A stretch of DNA of 62,843 bases from an uncultured Oscillospiraceae bacterium (lineage in GTDB: Bacteria > Bacillota > Clostridia > Oscillospirales > Ruminococcaceae): assembly GCA_902490585.1 (NCBI GenBank), contig CABUEI010000009.1:1-62843 (forward strand). Reading direction: 5' to 3'. Both the position numbers and the translations under genes were made by a program. The notes beneath the pieces were generated by a model that was not told where the DNA came from, did not search any database, and saw nothing but the letters and a program-made list of their open reading frames with translations. Position 1 is the stretch's first letter. Each line of letters starts with the position of its first letter. Shown here piece after piece: positions 34,210 to 43,437 of the stretch.

Positions 34210-35445
34210 TCAGTCCTCTACGGGAGCAAATGCTATACAAGCGTTGTGACCGCCGAAGCCGAGCGAGTTGCTGAGTGCGCCTGTAATCTTCATATCTCTT
34301 GTGCCCTCGGGAACGTAGTCGAGGTCGCATTCGGGATCCGCTACCTTTAAGCCTAATGTACGGTGTACCTTGCTGTTCTTTATCTGAAGAGCGCAGGCTA
34401 CTGCTTCAACACCGCCTGCCGCACCTAAGAGGTGGCCTGTCATTGACTTTGTGGAGTTGATCACCATATCCTTTGCGTGTTCACCGAATACCAGCTTTAC
34501 AGCGGCTGTTTCGGTCTTATCGTTCATGGGAGTAGATGTGCCGTGTGCGTTTACATAATTGAATGTTTCGGGAGCTCTGCCTGATTCCTTTACCGCAAAC
34601 TCCATAGCCTTTGCGCCGCCTCTGCCCTCGGGATCGGGGCTGGTTTCGTGGTAAGCGTCGCAGGTTGCACCGTAACCTGTAACCTCGGCATATATGTTTG
34701 CACCTCTTGCCTTTGCGTGCTCGTATTCTTCAAGAACTACGATACCGCTTCCGTCACCGAGAACGAAACCGCTTCTCTCTGCGTCAAAGGGGATGCTTGC
34801 TCTGTCAACATCGGTCGACTTTGTTATAGCGTGCATATTGTTGAAGCCTGCATAGGCAAAGCCTATCGAGCATTTCTCTGTGCCGCCTGCTATGGCAACG
34901 TCCATATAGCCGTTCTTTATAGCGTGGAATGCCTCGCCTATAGCGTGTGTACCGCTGGCGCAGGCAGATACTGTGCAGTAGTTTACGCCCTTGAAGCCTG
35001 TACGGATAGCAACCGTACCTGCCGCCATATTGCCTATCATCTTGGGGATAGTGAATACTGAAACTCTCTTGTTACCCTTGTTGTGATATGCAAGAAGCTC
35101 TTCCTGCGTTGTTTCCATACCGCCGATACCCGAGCCGATGATAACACCGCATCTGTAAGGGTCAAGATCCTTGAAGTCGCTTCCTGCGTCCTTTAATGCC
35201 TTGTCAGCGGCATATACGGCATACTGTGTGATAATATCTGTACGGCGAAGTTCCTTCTTGTCAAAAAGTCCTTCTGCACTGAAATCCTTTACAGAAGCCT
35301 TTACGTTAAGTTCTTCGCTCTGACCGGGGAACCACTGCTCTAATGTAAAGCCGTGCTTGCCTTCCATAAGGCTGTTCCAGAATTCTTCCTTGGTGTTTCC
35401 TATAGGGCTTACTACGCCCACACCGGTAATTACAACTCTGCTCAT
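34210..35445 (-). CDS. fabF: 3-oxoacyl-ACP synthase II FabF
   Basis: Condensing enzyme that elongates acyl-ACP with malonyl-ACP. 411 residues of thiolase fold, with Cys162 in TVSACASGTH, and His in NAHGTSTPMND and SMTGHLLGAAG. The stop/RBS arrangement places it 19 bp before accB. Confidence 0.96.
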   Translation of the reverse strand: MSRVVITGVGVVSPIGNTKEEFWNSLMEGKHGFTLEQWFPGQSEELNVKASVKDFSAEGLFDKKELRRTDIITQYAVYAADKALKDAGSDFKDLDPYRCGVIIGSGIGGMETTQEELLAYHNKGNKRVSVFTIPKMIGNMAAGTVAIRTGFKGVNYCTVSACASGTHAIGEAFHAIKNGYMDVAIAGGTEKCSIGFAYAGFNNMHAITKSTDVDRASIPFDAERSGFVLGDGSGIVVLEEYEHAKARGANIYAEVTGYGATCDAYHETSPDPEGRGGAKAMEFAVKESGRAPETFNYVNAHGTSTPMNDKTETAAVKLVFGEHAKDMVINSTKSMTGHLLGAAGGVEAVACALQIKNSKVHRTLGLKVADPECDLDYVPEGTRDMKITGALSNSLGFGGHNACIAFAPVED

Positions 35446-35475
35446 TTTTTGTATTTCCTTTCGTGGCTTGTCTTT

Positions 35476-36210
35476 TTACATTGATAAGCCGCCGCTTATC
35501 TCTATTACCTGACCTGTTACATAGCTTGCGTCCTTTGATGCGAGGAATGATACAACGCCTGCAATTTCCTCAACTTCGCCGCATCTGCCCATAGCGATCT
35601 GCTTTACCATAGCGGCTCTCAGTTCTTCTGAAAGAGCATCTGTCATTGCTGTGTGGATAAATCCGGGCGCTACTGCGTTACAGGTGATGTTTCTCGGACC
35701 AAGCTCCTTTGCGGTGGTCTTTGTCATACCGATTATAGCCGCCTTTGTAGCGGAGTAGTTCATCTGACCGGGGTTACCGTAAAGACCTGCTACGCTTGCA
35801 AGGTTGATAATTCTGCCGCTGCGCTGTTTCATCATAACAGAGCCTGCGAACTTTGTCATATTGAACACGCTCTTCTGGTTTACCGCAACAACTAGGTCGT
35901 AGTTTTCTTCGCTCATTCTTACAAGCAGACCGTCACGGGTGATACCTGCGTTGTTTACGAGTACGTCAATACTTCCGAAATCAGCCTTTACGTTCTTTAC
36001 GAAAGCTTCGCACTGGTCGTACTTTGATACATCTGCGATATACTTTTCGCACTTTACGCCTTCTGCTTTTATCTTGTCGATTATATCGTTGTTTTCAAAG
36101 CAGCTCTCGGCGATGTCGTTTAATGCGATGTCATATCCGTCCTTTGCAAGACGTAGGGCTATTGCCGCACCTATTCCTCTTGCAGAGCCTGTGATGATTG
36201 CAGTTGCCAT
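35476..36210 (-). CDS. fabG: 3-oxoacyl-ACP reductase FabG
   Basis: NADPH-dependent reduction of 3-oxoacyl-ACP. A 244-residue short-chain dehydrogenase with TGSARGIGAAIA (7-18), NNAG (86-89) and the triad Ser139, Tyr152 and Lys156 (YSATK). It lies between fabK and fabF. Confidence 0.95.
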   Translation of the reverse strand: MATAIITGSARGIGAAIALRLAKDGYDIALNDIAESCFENNDIIDKIKAEGVKCEKYIADVSKYDQCEAFVKNVKADFGSIDVLVNNAGITRDGLLVRMSEENYDLVVAVNQKSVFNMTKFAGSVMMKQRSGRIINLASVAGLYGNPGQMNYSATKAAIIGMTKTTAKELGPRNITCNAVAPGFIHTAMTDALSEELRAAMVKQIAMGRCGEVEEIAGVVSFLASKDASYVTGQVIEISGGLSM

Positions 36211-36255
36211 TGATTTTCTCCTTTTTTTATCATTTTATCGTTTTATAGTTTTATC

Positions 36256-37182
36256 TTACCTGTTCAGCAGTTTTTCAGCCTCTGCGAACATTTCTTCCAC
36301 AATTTCCTTTGCAGGCTGTACCTTCTTTACCATACCTGCGATAGCGCCGCATAAGAACGAGCCTTCCTCAAGGTTGCCGTCCTGTACTGCCTTACGCAGT
36401 GAGCCAAGTGTGATCTGCTCGAACTCATCGGGAGTAATTGTGCCGTTCATCTCGCCGCTTGCAAGCTTTTTAGAGAACTTTGTCTTTACGTTACGGCAGG
36501 GGTGACCTGTTGTTCTGCCCGTTACTATGCTGTCTGTATCCTTTGCGTCAACAACGAGCTGTTTATATGTCGGGTGAATCTGACACTCCTCAGCGGCTAA
36601 GAATCTTGTGCCTACCTGTACGCCCTCTGCGCCGAGCATAAAGCTTGCGGCAATTCCTCTGCCGTCTGCTATACCGCCTGCGGCGATGACGGGGATAGAT
36701 ACGGCGTCAACTACCTGGGGAACAAGACACATTGTTGTGTTTTCACCGATGTGACCGCCTGATTCCGTACCTTCTGCGATTACTGCGGACGCACCGCTTC
36801 TTTCCATTCTCTTTGCAAGAGCAACGCTCGGTACTACGGGAATAACCTTGATACCTGCATTGTTCCACGCTTCCATGTACTTACCGGGGTTGCCGGCACC
36901 TGTTGTTATCATGGGAACTTTCTCGTCAATAACGAGCTGTGCAAGGTCATCTGCATTGGGGCTCATAAGCATGATATTTACGCCGAAAGGCTTATCTGTC
37001 AGTGACTTTGCTCTTCTTATCTGATCTCTCAGATAGTCGATAGGAGCAGAACCGCCTGCGATTATACCTACACCGCCTGCATTTGATACAGCCGCCGCAA
37101 GTGTGCTTTCAGCAATCCATGCCATACCGCCCTGGAATATGGGGTACTTTATACCGAGTAATTTTGTAATCCTTGTTTCCAT
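36256..37182 (-). CDS. fabK: Enoyl-ACP reductase II FabK
   Basis: FMN-dependent reduction of enoyl-ACP, replacing FabI. A 308-residue TIM barrel of the nitronate-monooxygenase-like family with YPIFQGGMAWIAE, GGVGIIAGG, EGTESGGHIGE and VIAAGGIADGRG. Placement inside the fab operon, with no fabI in the window, supports FabK over nitronate monooxygenase. Confidence 0.92.
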   Translation of the reverse strand: METRITKLLGIKYPIFQGGMAWIAESTLAAAVSNAGGVGIIAGGSAPIDYLRDQIRRAKSLTDKPFGVNIMLMSPNADDLAQLVIDEKVPMITTGAGNPGKYMEAWNNAGIKVIPVVPSVALAKRMERSGASAVIAEGTESGGHIGENTTMCLVPQVVDAVSIPVIAAGGIADGRGIAASFMLGAEGVQVGTRFLAAEECQIHPTYKQLVVDAKDTDSIVTGRTTGHPCRNVKTKFSKKLASGEMNGTITPDEFEQITLGSLRKAVQDGNLEEGSFLCGAIAGMVKKVQPAKEIVEEMFAEAEKLLNR

Positions 37183-37206
37183 TATTTTTATCCTTTCAGT
37201 CGAGGC

Positions 37207-38205
37207 TTAATATTCAAAAATCGTTGCGCCGTAGGTAAGACCTGCGCCGAAGCCGACAAGACATATCTTCATGCCACGCTTCAGTCTGCCCTGACGGTCA
37301 AGCTCTGCCAGACACATGGGAATACAAGAGCTTGATGTGTTTCCGTGGGTTTCAAGGTTTGTATAAACCTTGTCAAGATCGACATTCATCTTCTTGAGTG
37401 CGGACTGGATTATTCTTATATTCGCCTGGTGGGGAATAACCAGATCTATATCGTCAAGCGATATGCCGGAATGTTCGCATACATATTCTACCGCATTTGC
37501 CATAGCGTCAACGGCGAACTTGTACACTGCCTTTCCGTCCATCTGTAAATAACGCTCCTTGTTGGGAGTATCGATTATATCCTTCAGACAGTCGTCGCCT
37601 GTGAAATAAGGGTTGTTTCTGTCATAGAAGTTCTTGCAATAAAGGCTCTGGAGCATATCGCCCTCTGCGCCCGAGTGGCTGTAGTACTCCTTGCCCTCGC
37701 CCTTTTCAAGTACGATTGCACCTGCACCGTCGCCGAACAATATACAACTTGCTCTGTCGGTATAGTCGATCTGGCTTGTAAGACGTTCGCTCGCTACGAT
37801 GAGGATCGTCTTGTATGTGTCGTTTGCAAGGAAGTTTCTTGCAATATCAACGGCTGTTATAAAGCCTGTGCAGGCTGTGTTCACATCCATGCAGGCACAA
37901 GGCTGTGCACCTATAAGATTCTGGACAAGGCACGCCGTATTCGGATAGTAGAAGTCGGGCGAGCAGGTAGATACGATTATGCAGTCGATATCCTTTGCCG
38001 TCTTTCCCGCACTTTCGAGTGCCGCCTTTGCCGCCTCAGCCGCCATCATGAAATTGGGCTTGTCGGGGCTCATACGTCTTTCACGGATACCTGTTCTTGT
38101 GGTTATCCATTCGTCTGTAGTATCAATGAACTTTGTGAACATTTCATTGGTGACTACGGTTTCGGGGGTGTACTCTCCCGTACCCAGTATTGTTATACCG
38201 TTCAT
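37207..38205 (-). CDS. fabH: 3-oxoacyl-ACP synthase III FabH
   Basis: Starts fatty acid synthesis by condensing an acyl-CoA with malonyl-ACP. 332 residues, with catalytic Cys112 in NTACTGF, His in IPHQANIRI, and Asn in THGNTSSS. First gene of the minus-strand fab/acc operon. Confidence 0.95.
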   Translation of the reverse strand: MNGITILGTGEYTPETVVTNEMFTKFIDTTDEWITTRTGIRERRMSPDKPNFMMAAEAAKAALESAGKTAKDIDCIIVSTCSPDFYYPNTACLVQNLIGAQPCACMDVNTACTGFITAVDIARNFLANDTYKTILIVASERLTSQIDYTDRASCILFGDGAGAIVLEKGEGKEYYSHSGAEGDMLQSLYCKNFYDRNNPYFTGDDCLKDIIDTPNKERYLQMDGKAVYKFAVDAMANAVEYVCEHSGISLDDIDLVIPHQANIRIIQSALKKMNVDLDKVYTNLETHGNTSSSCIPMCLAELDRQGRLKRGMKICLVGFGAGLTYGATIFEY

Positions 38206-38295
38206 ACTCTTTTCCTTCCGTGCGGCTCCTTGCTGCCGTATTATATATTATTTATTGTTGATTTTATTCTCTTTTTGTTGTATAATAAATCAGTA

Positions 38296-38386
38296 ACTGC
38301 GGAATTTATCGTCCGCAGGGCATAGTTAACCCATAAGGTAAACGTGCTTATATTTCATTTTACTCTATTTCGGTACTGTTTGTCAA
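38296..38386 (-). promoter_or_regulatory. fabH promoter and leader with dyads
   Basis: On the minus strand TTGACA (38386-38381) and TAAAAT (38362-38357) are 18 nt apart. Just downstream of the expected start lies an imperfect 19-bp dyad, GTTWACC, 5 nt, GGTWAAC (38324-38342), a candidate operator. A CTGCGG/CCGCAG hairpin follows (38297-38318). The dyad is unlike the known FapR and FabT sites as I recall them, so the regulator is unknown. Confidence 0.6.
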
Positions 38387-38448
38387 CATTTATTTGCGTA
38401 TTTGTATCATAACAGGGGCTTAGTGGGGTAAAACGGGACAGTATATTT

Positions 38449-38459
38449 CAGAAATTCTG
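38449..38459. promoter_or_regulatory. Palindrome upstream of fabD
   Basis: CAGAA-A-TTCTG, a perfect dyad 48 bp before the fabD start. No convincing promoter hexamers were found with it, so its role is open. Confidence 0.3.
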
Positions 38460-38506
38460 CAATATATAACAAATTATGTAAATAAAACCACAAGGAGAAA
38501 CAGAAA

Positions 38507-39445
38507 ATGGCTGACAAGACAAAAACAATATTCCTTTTTTCAGGACAGGGCTCACAGTATAAAGGCATGGGCAAGGATTTTTACGATACCATACCCGAAT
38601 GCAAAAAAGTAATCGAACTCGGCAGTGATATTCTCGGCTTTGACCTTGCCGCTAAGATATTCGACGGTGATGAAAAGGAACTTTCACGCACGATAATCTC
38701 TCAGCCTGCTATTCTCGCAATGTCGCTTATGGCACTTGAAGCCGCAAAGTCAAAGGGCATTGAGGCTACAGCCGTTGCAGGTCATTCACTCGGTGAATAT
38801 GCAGCTATGGCGGCAAGCGGTATGCTGACATACGAAAACGCTTTCAAAGCAATAAAGTACCGTAGCGAAGCCATGGACAAGGCGGCACAGGCTAACCCCG
38901 GCGGTATGGCAGCTGTTCTCGGTCTTAAAGCTGACGTTATCGAACAGGCTTGTAAGGAAATTGAAGACGGCGGAGAATATGTTACTCCGGTAAACTATAA
39001 TTCACCTGTACAGACGGTTATCGCAGGTACTGCGGCAGGCATCGAAAAGGCTAAGGAAGTGCTTTCGGCAAAGGGTGCAAAGCGTATAGTTCCGCTTGCC
39101 GTTTCTGCCGCTTTCCACTCAAAGCTTATGGCAGGTGCATCTGAAGAGTTTGCGGAAAAAGCAAAGGATATTCCTTTCAACACACCCTCAATGAAGTTCT
39201 ACTGCAACGTATACGGCAACGAGCTTACAGATTTCTCGGATATGCCGGCTTACCTTGCAAAGCATATCTGCTCACCCGTAAGATTTACGTCCGAACTTGA
39301 CGTAATCTCAAAGAACGGCTATGATACTTATATCGAACTCGGTCCCGGCAAGGTGCTTACAGGGCTTGTAAAGAAAACTCTTGACGGCGTTACCGCTGTA
39401 AACGTTGAAAACCCCGACACACTTGAAAAGGCGGCAACACTCTGA
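38507..39445 (+). CDS. fabD: Malonyl-CoA--ACP transacylase FabD
   Basis: Loads malonyl groups onto ACP. 312 residues with FSGQGSQYKGMG (11-22), catalytic Ser94 in AGHSLGEYAA and His in AAFHSKLM. It is divergent from the fab/acc operon and is the first gene of a nine-gene plus-strand run. The RBS AAGGAG is upstream and the stop overlaps the next ATG. Confidence 0.95.
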   Translation: MADKTKTIFLFSGQGSQYKGMGKDFYDTIPECKKVIELGSDILGFDLAAKIFDGDEKELSRTIISQPAILAMSLMALEAAKSKGIEATAVAGHSLGEYAAMAASGMLTYENAFKAIKYRSEAMDKAAQANPGGMAAVLGLKADVIEQACKEIEDGGEYVTPVNYNSPVQTVIAGTAAGIEKAKEVLSAKGAKRIVPLAVSAAFHSKLMAGASEEFAEKAKDIPFNTPSMKFYCNVYGNELTDFSDMPAYLAKHICSPVRFTSELDVISKNGYDTYIELGPGKVLTGLVKKTLDGVTAVNVENPDTLEKAATL

Positions 39446-40038
39446 TGATATTTGAAAGTATAACAGCACTCGATCTATCGATACTGGACTTTATCCATAA
39501 CACACTCTCTAATCCGGTTATGGATGTTATAATGAAAATCCTTACCTACAGCATCGAATACGGTGAAACCGCACTTGCTGTCTTTATAGTTATGATGTGC
39601 ATAAAGAAAATGCGGAAAACGGGCTTTGCCGTACTTGGTGCGACGCTTGCCGTACTGCTGTTCGGTGAGCTGATATTGAAGCATTTGATCCGCCGTCCCC
39701 GACCTTTTGTTATAAACGGCGCAATAGAGCTTATCATAAAAGCTCCGTCCGGATTCTCGTTCCCGTCATGCCACACCGCAATATGTGTGGCTATGGCAAC
39801 GGCGATATTCCTGTTCCATAAGCGGCTCGGTATAATAGCATATATCTATGCGGCGCTGGTCGCATTTTCGAGAATGTACCTGTATGTGCATTATCCGTCC
39901 GATATCATCGGCGGAATTGCACTCGGTATAGGTTGTGGCATAGGTGCGGTGGCACTGGTAAAGCTGATTTGCAAAAAGATTGATAAGCATAAAGAGTTTA
40001 AAGCAGAACAATCGGAACAAAAGGAGCAAGAAACATGA
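39445..40038 (+). CDS. PAP2-family membrane phosphatase
   Basis: 197 residues with about five or six membrane helices and the three PAP2 blocks: KHLIRRPRP (71-79), SFPSCHTA, and RMYLYVHYPSDIIGG. Such enzymes dephosphorylate lipid phosphates such as undecaprenyl pyrophosphate or phosphatidate; the substrate is not determinable here. It overlaps fabD by 1 bp and aroE by 4 bp. Confidence 0.88.
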   Translation: MIFESITALDLSILDFIHNTLSNPVMDVIMKILTYSIEYGETALAVFIVMMCIKKMRKTGFAVLGATLAVLLFGELILKHLIRRPRPFVINGAIELIIKAPSGFSFPSCHTAICVAMATAIFLFHKRLGIIAYIYAALVAFSRMYLYVHYPSDIIGGIALGIGCGIGAVALVKLICKKIDKHKEFKAEQSEQKEQET

Positions 40039-40880
40039 CAGAAAACAAAAATGTATTCGGTATACTGGGACACCCTCTCGGACATACCCTTTCCCCTCAG
40101 ATACACACAAGACTTTTTGAAATATCGGGAGAGCAGGCTGAGTACAAGATACTCGACACAGCACCCGAAAAGCTGACAGAAAGCTTTGACTATTTCAAGA
40201 GCCTTGCAGGTTTCAACATTACCATTCCCTACAAGATAGATATAATAAAAATGTGTGACAAGCTTGACGACACAGCTAAGCGTTACAACAGCGTAAACTG
40301 CATAGCTAACGTGAACGGTGTTTCTACAGGCTACAACACCGACTGTACAGGCTTTACAAAGGCTGTCGGTGCAATGGGCATGACCCTTACAAACAAGGTC
40401 TTACTGCTTGGTTGCGGCGGTGTCGGCAGAATGATGGCTATTGAAACTGTCCGTGAGGGCGGAGAGCTGACTATCGCAGTAAGAGAAGCCGATGTCCCGG
40501 TGGCAACGGCTTTATGCGAAGAGATAAAGCAGAATTACAAGGACGCAAACGTCAGCCACTGTCTTTTAGCTGATGTAAAAGGCGACTTTGACCTTATGGT
40601 AAACGCTACTCCCGTAGGTATGTACCCCAATGTCGATGCAAGCCCACTTACACAGCAGGCACTGGACAGCATAACACTGAACGGTTTCTTTGACGCAATC
40701 TACAACCCCCGTGAAACAAAGCTCATGAAGATGGTATCGGACAAGGGCGTGACAAAAGTCAGCGGCGGTATGCAGATGCTTGTATGGCAGGCGGCTGTAG
40801 CGCACACAATATGGAGCGGTGCGGAATATACCGCTGAGCAGGTGCAGGCTATCTCCGATGAAATGATGAGGCTTGTGTAA
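40035..40880 (+). CDS. aroE: Shikimate dehydrogenase
   Basis: NADPH-dependent reduction of 3-dehydroshikimate. 281 residues: GILGHPLGHTLSPQIH (9-24) with shikimate-binding residues, NITIPYK (catalytic Lys), NYNTDCTGF-like GYNTDCTGF, GCGGVGRMMA for NADP and FDAIYNPRET. Coupled with PAP2 (ATGA) and aroK (TAATG). Confidence 0.93.
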   Translation: MTENKNVFGILGHPLGHTLSPQIHTRLFEISGEQAEYKILDTAPEKLTESFDYFKSLAGFNITIPYKIDIIKMCDKLDDTAKRYNSVNCIANVNGVSTGYNTDCTGFTKAVGAMGMTLTNKVLLLGCGGVGRMMAIETVREGGELTIAVREADVPVATALCEEIKQNYKDANVSHCLLADVKGDFDLMVNATPVGMYPNVDASPLTQQALDSITLNGFFDAIYNPRETKLMKMVSDKGVTKVSGGMQMLVWQAAVAHTIWSGAEYTAEQVQAISDEMMRLV

Positions 40881-41404
40881 TGAGACCTGTATATCTCTGC
40901 GGTTTTATGGGCTGCGGCAAAAGCCATATAGGAAGAATGTTAGCCAAAGAATGTACAGCCGTGTTCATCGACCTTGACAGGTACATAGTGGACAATCAGA
41001 AGATGACTATCCCCGAGATATTTGCTCAGAAAGGCGAGCCGTATTTCAGAGACCTTGAGGCACAGTATATAAAGAACTTCAAGGGCAGAACCATTGTTGC
41101 CACAGGCGGCGGAGCAATTCTGCGTGATGAAACAGCCGAATTTGCAAGAGAAAAGGGAATAGTCGTATTTCTTAACGCAAGCTTTGACACCTGCTACGGA
41201 CGCATAAAGGGCGACACCAACCGTCCGCTTGTTATGAACAACACAAAGGAACAGCTGAAAGCTATCTATGATACAAGACTTCCGATATACAGGAAAAACA
41301 GCACATACGAAGTAAACGCAAATACTTCCGACAGGATAATCACAAACGAAATCGTCAAGCTTGTTGAACTTGACACCAAGGCACATAACAGAACGAAAGG
41401 ATAA
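40880..41404 (+). CDS. aroK: Shikimate kinase
   Basis: Phosphorylates shikimate, the step after AroE. 174 residues with P-loop GFMGCGKS (6-13), FIDLDRYIV and ATGGGAILR. One base overlap with aroE. The Lid segment is IKGDTNRPLV. Confidence 0.94.
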   Translation: MRPVYLCGFMGCGKSHIGRMLAKECTAVFIDLDRYIVDNQKMTIPEIFAQKGEPYFRDLEAQYIKNFKGRTIVATGGGAILRDETAEFAREKGIVVFLNASFDTCYGRIKGDTNRPLVMNNTKEQLKAIYDTRLPIYRKNSTYEVNANTSDRIITNEIVKLVELDTKAHNRTKG

Positions 41405-41406
41405 AT

Positions 41407-42579
41407 ATGTACATTTACAATGCAACCGTCATTACTATGGCGGAGAAAAACTACGAAAACGGATTTATCCTTATAGAAAACGATAAGATCAAAGCTGTCG
41501 GCGATATGGCACAGCTTAAAGACTTCACACCGTCTGACAGCGATATAGACGCAAAGGGCAGAACAGTTTATCCCGGTTTTATAGACGCTCACTCGCATAT
41601 CGGCGCATGGGAGGACGGTCTTGCGTTTGAAGGCGACGACGGAAACGAGGACACCGATCCGTCAACTCCCAATCTGCGTGCGATAGATATGATAAATCCG
41701 CTCGACCACTGCTTTGAAGAGGCGGCGCAGGCAGGCGTTACTTCGGTAGTATGCGGAATGGGAAGTGCAAACCCTATCGGCGGCACTTTCCTTGCAATGA
41801 AAACAGCAGGCTCAAAGAGAATAGACAAGAGGATAATCAAAAATCCCGTTGCCGTAAAATTTGCACTCGGCGAAAATCCCAAGAACGTATATAAGGATAA
41901 GGATACCGCTCCGGTCACCCGTATGGCTACCGCCGCCATAATCCGTGAACAGCTTTTCAAGGCAAGACGTTATCTTGACGATATGATAGACTATGAAAGC
42001 TCGGTAGGTACAGACGACGAGGGCGACCGCCCCGAATATGACGCTAAGTGCGAGGCTCTCATGCCGCTTTTAAAGCACGAGATACCGGCACATTTCCATG
42101 CACACAGAGCAGACGACATATTCACAGCGATAAGACTTGCAAAGGAATTCGATATAGATTATGTCATTATCCATGCGACAGAGGGACATCTTATAGCAGA
42201 CGAACTCCTTGAGGACAAGGCTCGCACGATAGTAGGACCTATAATCAGCGAGCGCTGTAAGCCTGAGCTTCGTAATCATACGATAGAAACGGCAGGAGTG
42301 CTGAATAAAGCAGGCGTGCCTATGTGTATATGCACCGACCACCCCGTTGTACCCGAACAGTATCTGCCGCTCTCGGCAGGGCTTGCGGTAAGAGGCGGTC
42401 TTGACAGAGATGAGGCGCTGAAGGCGATTACGATATATCCTGCCGTAATCACGGGAATTGCAGACAGGGTAGGCAGTATCGAGCCGGGTAAGGACGCAGA
42501 TATAGTTATCTTTTCGGGTGATCCGCTGTCGGTATGCGATACGCCCGATACGGTAATCGTAAACGGCAAGATAGTATAA
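41407..42579 (+). CDS. Amidohydrolase family protein (imidazolonepropionase-like)
   Basis: 390 residues of the metal-dependent amidohydrolase fold. It has VYPGFIDAHSHIG (metal His), IPAHFHAHRADDI, VIIHATEGH and CTDHPVVPEQYLP (metal Asp), then EPGKDADIVIFSGDPL at the end. Substrate unknown. No histidine-degradation genes are near, so imidazolonepropionase itself is unlikely. It begins 3 bp after aroK. Confidence 0.85.
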   Translation: MYIYNATVITMAEKNYENGFILIENDKIKAVGDMAQLKDFTPSDSDIDAKGRTVYPGFIDAHSHIGAWEDGLAFEGDDGNEDTDPSTPNLRAIDMINPLDHCFEEAAQAGVTSVVCGMGSANPIGGTFLAMKTAGSKRIDKRIIKNPVAVKFALGENPKNVYKDKDTAPVTRMATAAIIREQLFKARRYLDDMIDYESSVGTDDEGDRPEYDAKCEALMPLLKHEIPAHFHAHRADDIFTAIRLAKEFDIDYVIIHATEGHLIADELLEDKARTIVGPIISERCKPELRNHTIETAGVLNKAGVPMCICTDHPVVPEQYLPLSAGLAVRGGLDRDEALKAITIYPAVITGIADRVGSIEPGKDADIVIFSGDPLSVCDTPDTVIVNGKIV

Positions 42580-42594
42580 ACGGAGGGAATATTT

Positions 42595-43437
42595 ATGCGT
42601 GAGATAAGCGTTGAGCTTGTTAAAAAGACAGTTGAAGAGCTTTGCGTAAAGGCAAATCTTTATCTGCCCGACGGTATGAAAGAGAAGATAAATTCATGTA
42701 TCGGCTGTGAGAAAAGTCCGCTGTCAAAGCAGGTACTGGGCGATATCGTAAGAAATATCGACTGTGCAAAGGAACTTGAAGTGCCGATATGTCAGGACAC
42801 GGGAATGGCGATAATATTCCTTGAAGTAGGTCAGGACGTACATTTCACAGACGGAAATCTTGTCGATGCGATAAACGAGGGCGTTGCAAACGGATATGTA
42901 AACGGCAAACTGCGCTTATCTGTAGTTGAAGATCCGCTTGAACGTAAGAACACAAACAACAACACACCGGCTATAGTACATACAAGCATTGTTCCCGGTG
43001 ATAAGGTACATATAATGGTAGCCCCCAAGGGTTTCGGCAGCGAAAACATGAGTGCGCTTAAAATGTTCACGCCCTCTGCGACAAGAGAGGATATAGTGAA
43101 CTTTGTGGTTAATACAGTATCAAAGGCAGGAAGCAATCCCTGTCCGCCTATAACGGTAGGCGTGGGTATCGGCGGCGACTTTGAACTGTCAGCCTTACTT
43201 GCAAAAAAGGCTCTCTGCCGTGATCTGAAAATCAGAAATCCGAAACCGCTTTATGCCGATATGGAAAGCGAAATGCTCGAAAAGATAAACAAGCTCGGCA
43301 TAGGCCCGCAGGGCTTCGGCGGTACGGTGACTGCACTTTATGTCAATATCGAACAACACCCGACGCATATTGCAGGACTTCCCGTTGCGGTAAATATAGG
43401 CTGTCACGTCACACGTCATGCCGAGGCTGAGTTATAA
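42595..43437 (+). CDS. Class I fumarate hydratase alpha subunit (orphan)
   Basis: 280 residues of the iron-sulfur hydro-lyase alpha family (fumarase or L-tartrate dehydratase). Cluster cysteines appear in VPICQDTGM (Cys66), SNPCPPITVG and NIGCHVTRHAE. In bacteria with split enzymes the beta subunit usually follows directly, but the next gene is unrelated. The partner must lie elsewhere or the gene is a stranded copy. It overlaps the next gene by 1 bp. Confidence 0.88.
   Translation: MREISVELVKKTVEELCVKANLYLPDGMKEKINSCIGCEKSPLSKQVLGDIVRNIDCAKELEVPICQDTGMAIIFLEVGQDVHFTDGNLVDAINEGVANGYVNGKLRLSVVEDPLERKNTNNNTPAIVHTSIVPGDKVHIMVAPKGFGSENMSALKMFTPSATREDIVNFVVNTVSKAGSNPCPPITVGVGIGGDFELSALLAKKALCRDLKIRNPKPLYADMESEMLEKINKLGIGPQGFGGTVTALYVNIEQHPTHIAGLPVAVNIGCHVTRHAEAEL

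Noticed and set aside
41407..42579. Imidazolonepropionase (hutI)
   Set aside because: The fold fits, but no other histidine-degradation genes are present and the active-site details are only generic to amidohydrolases.
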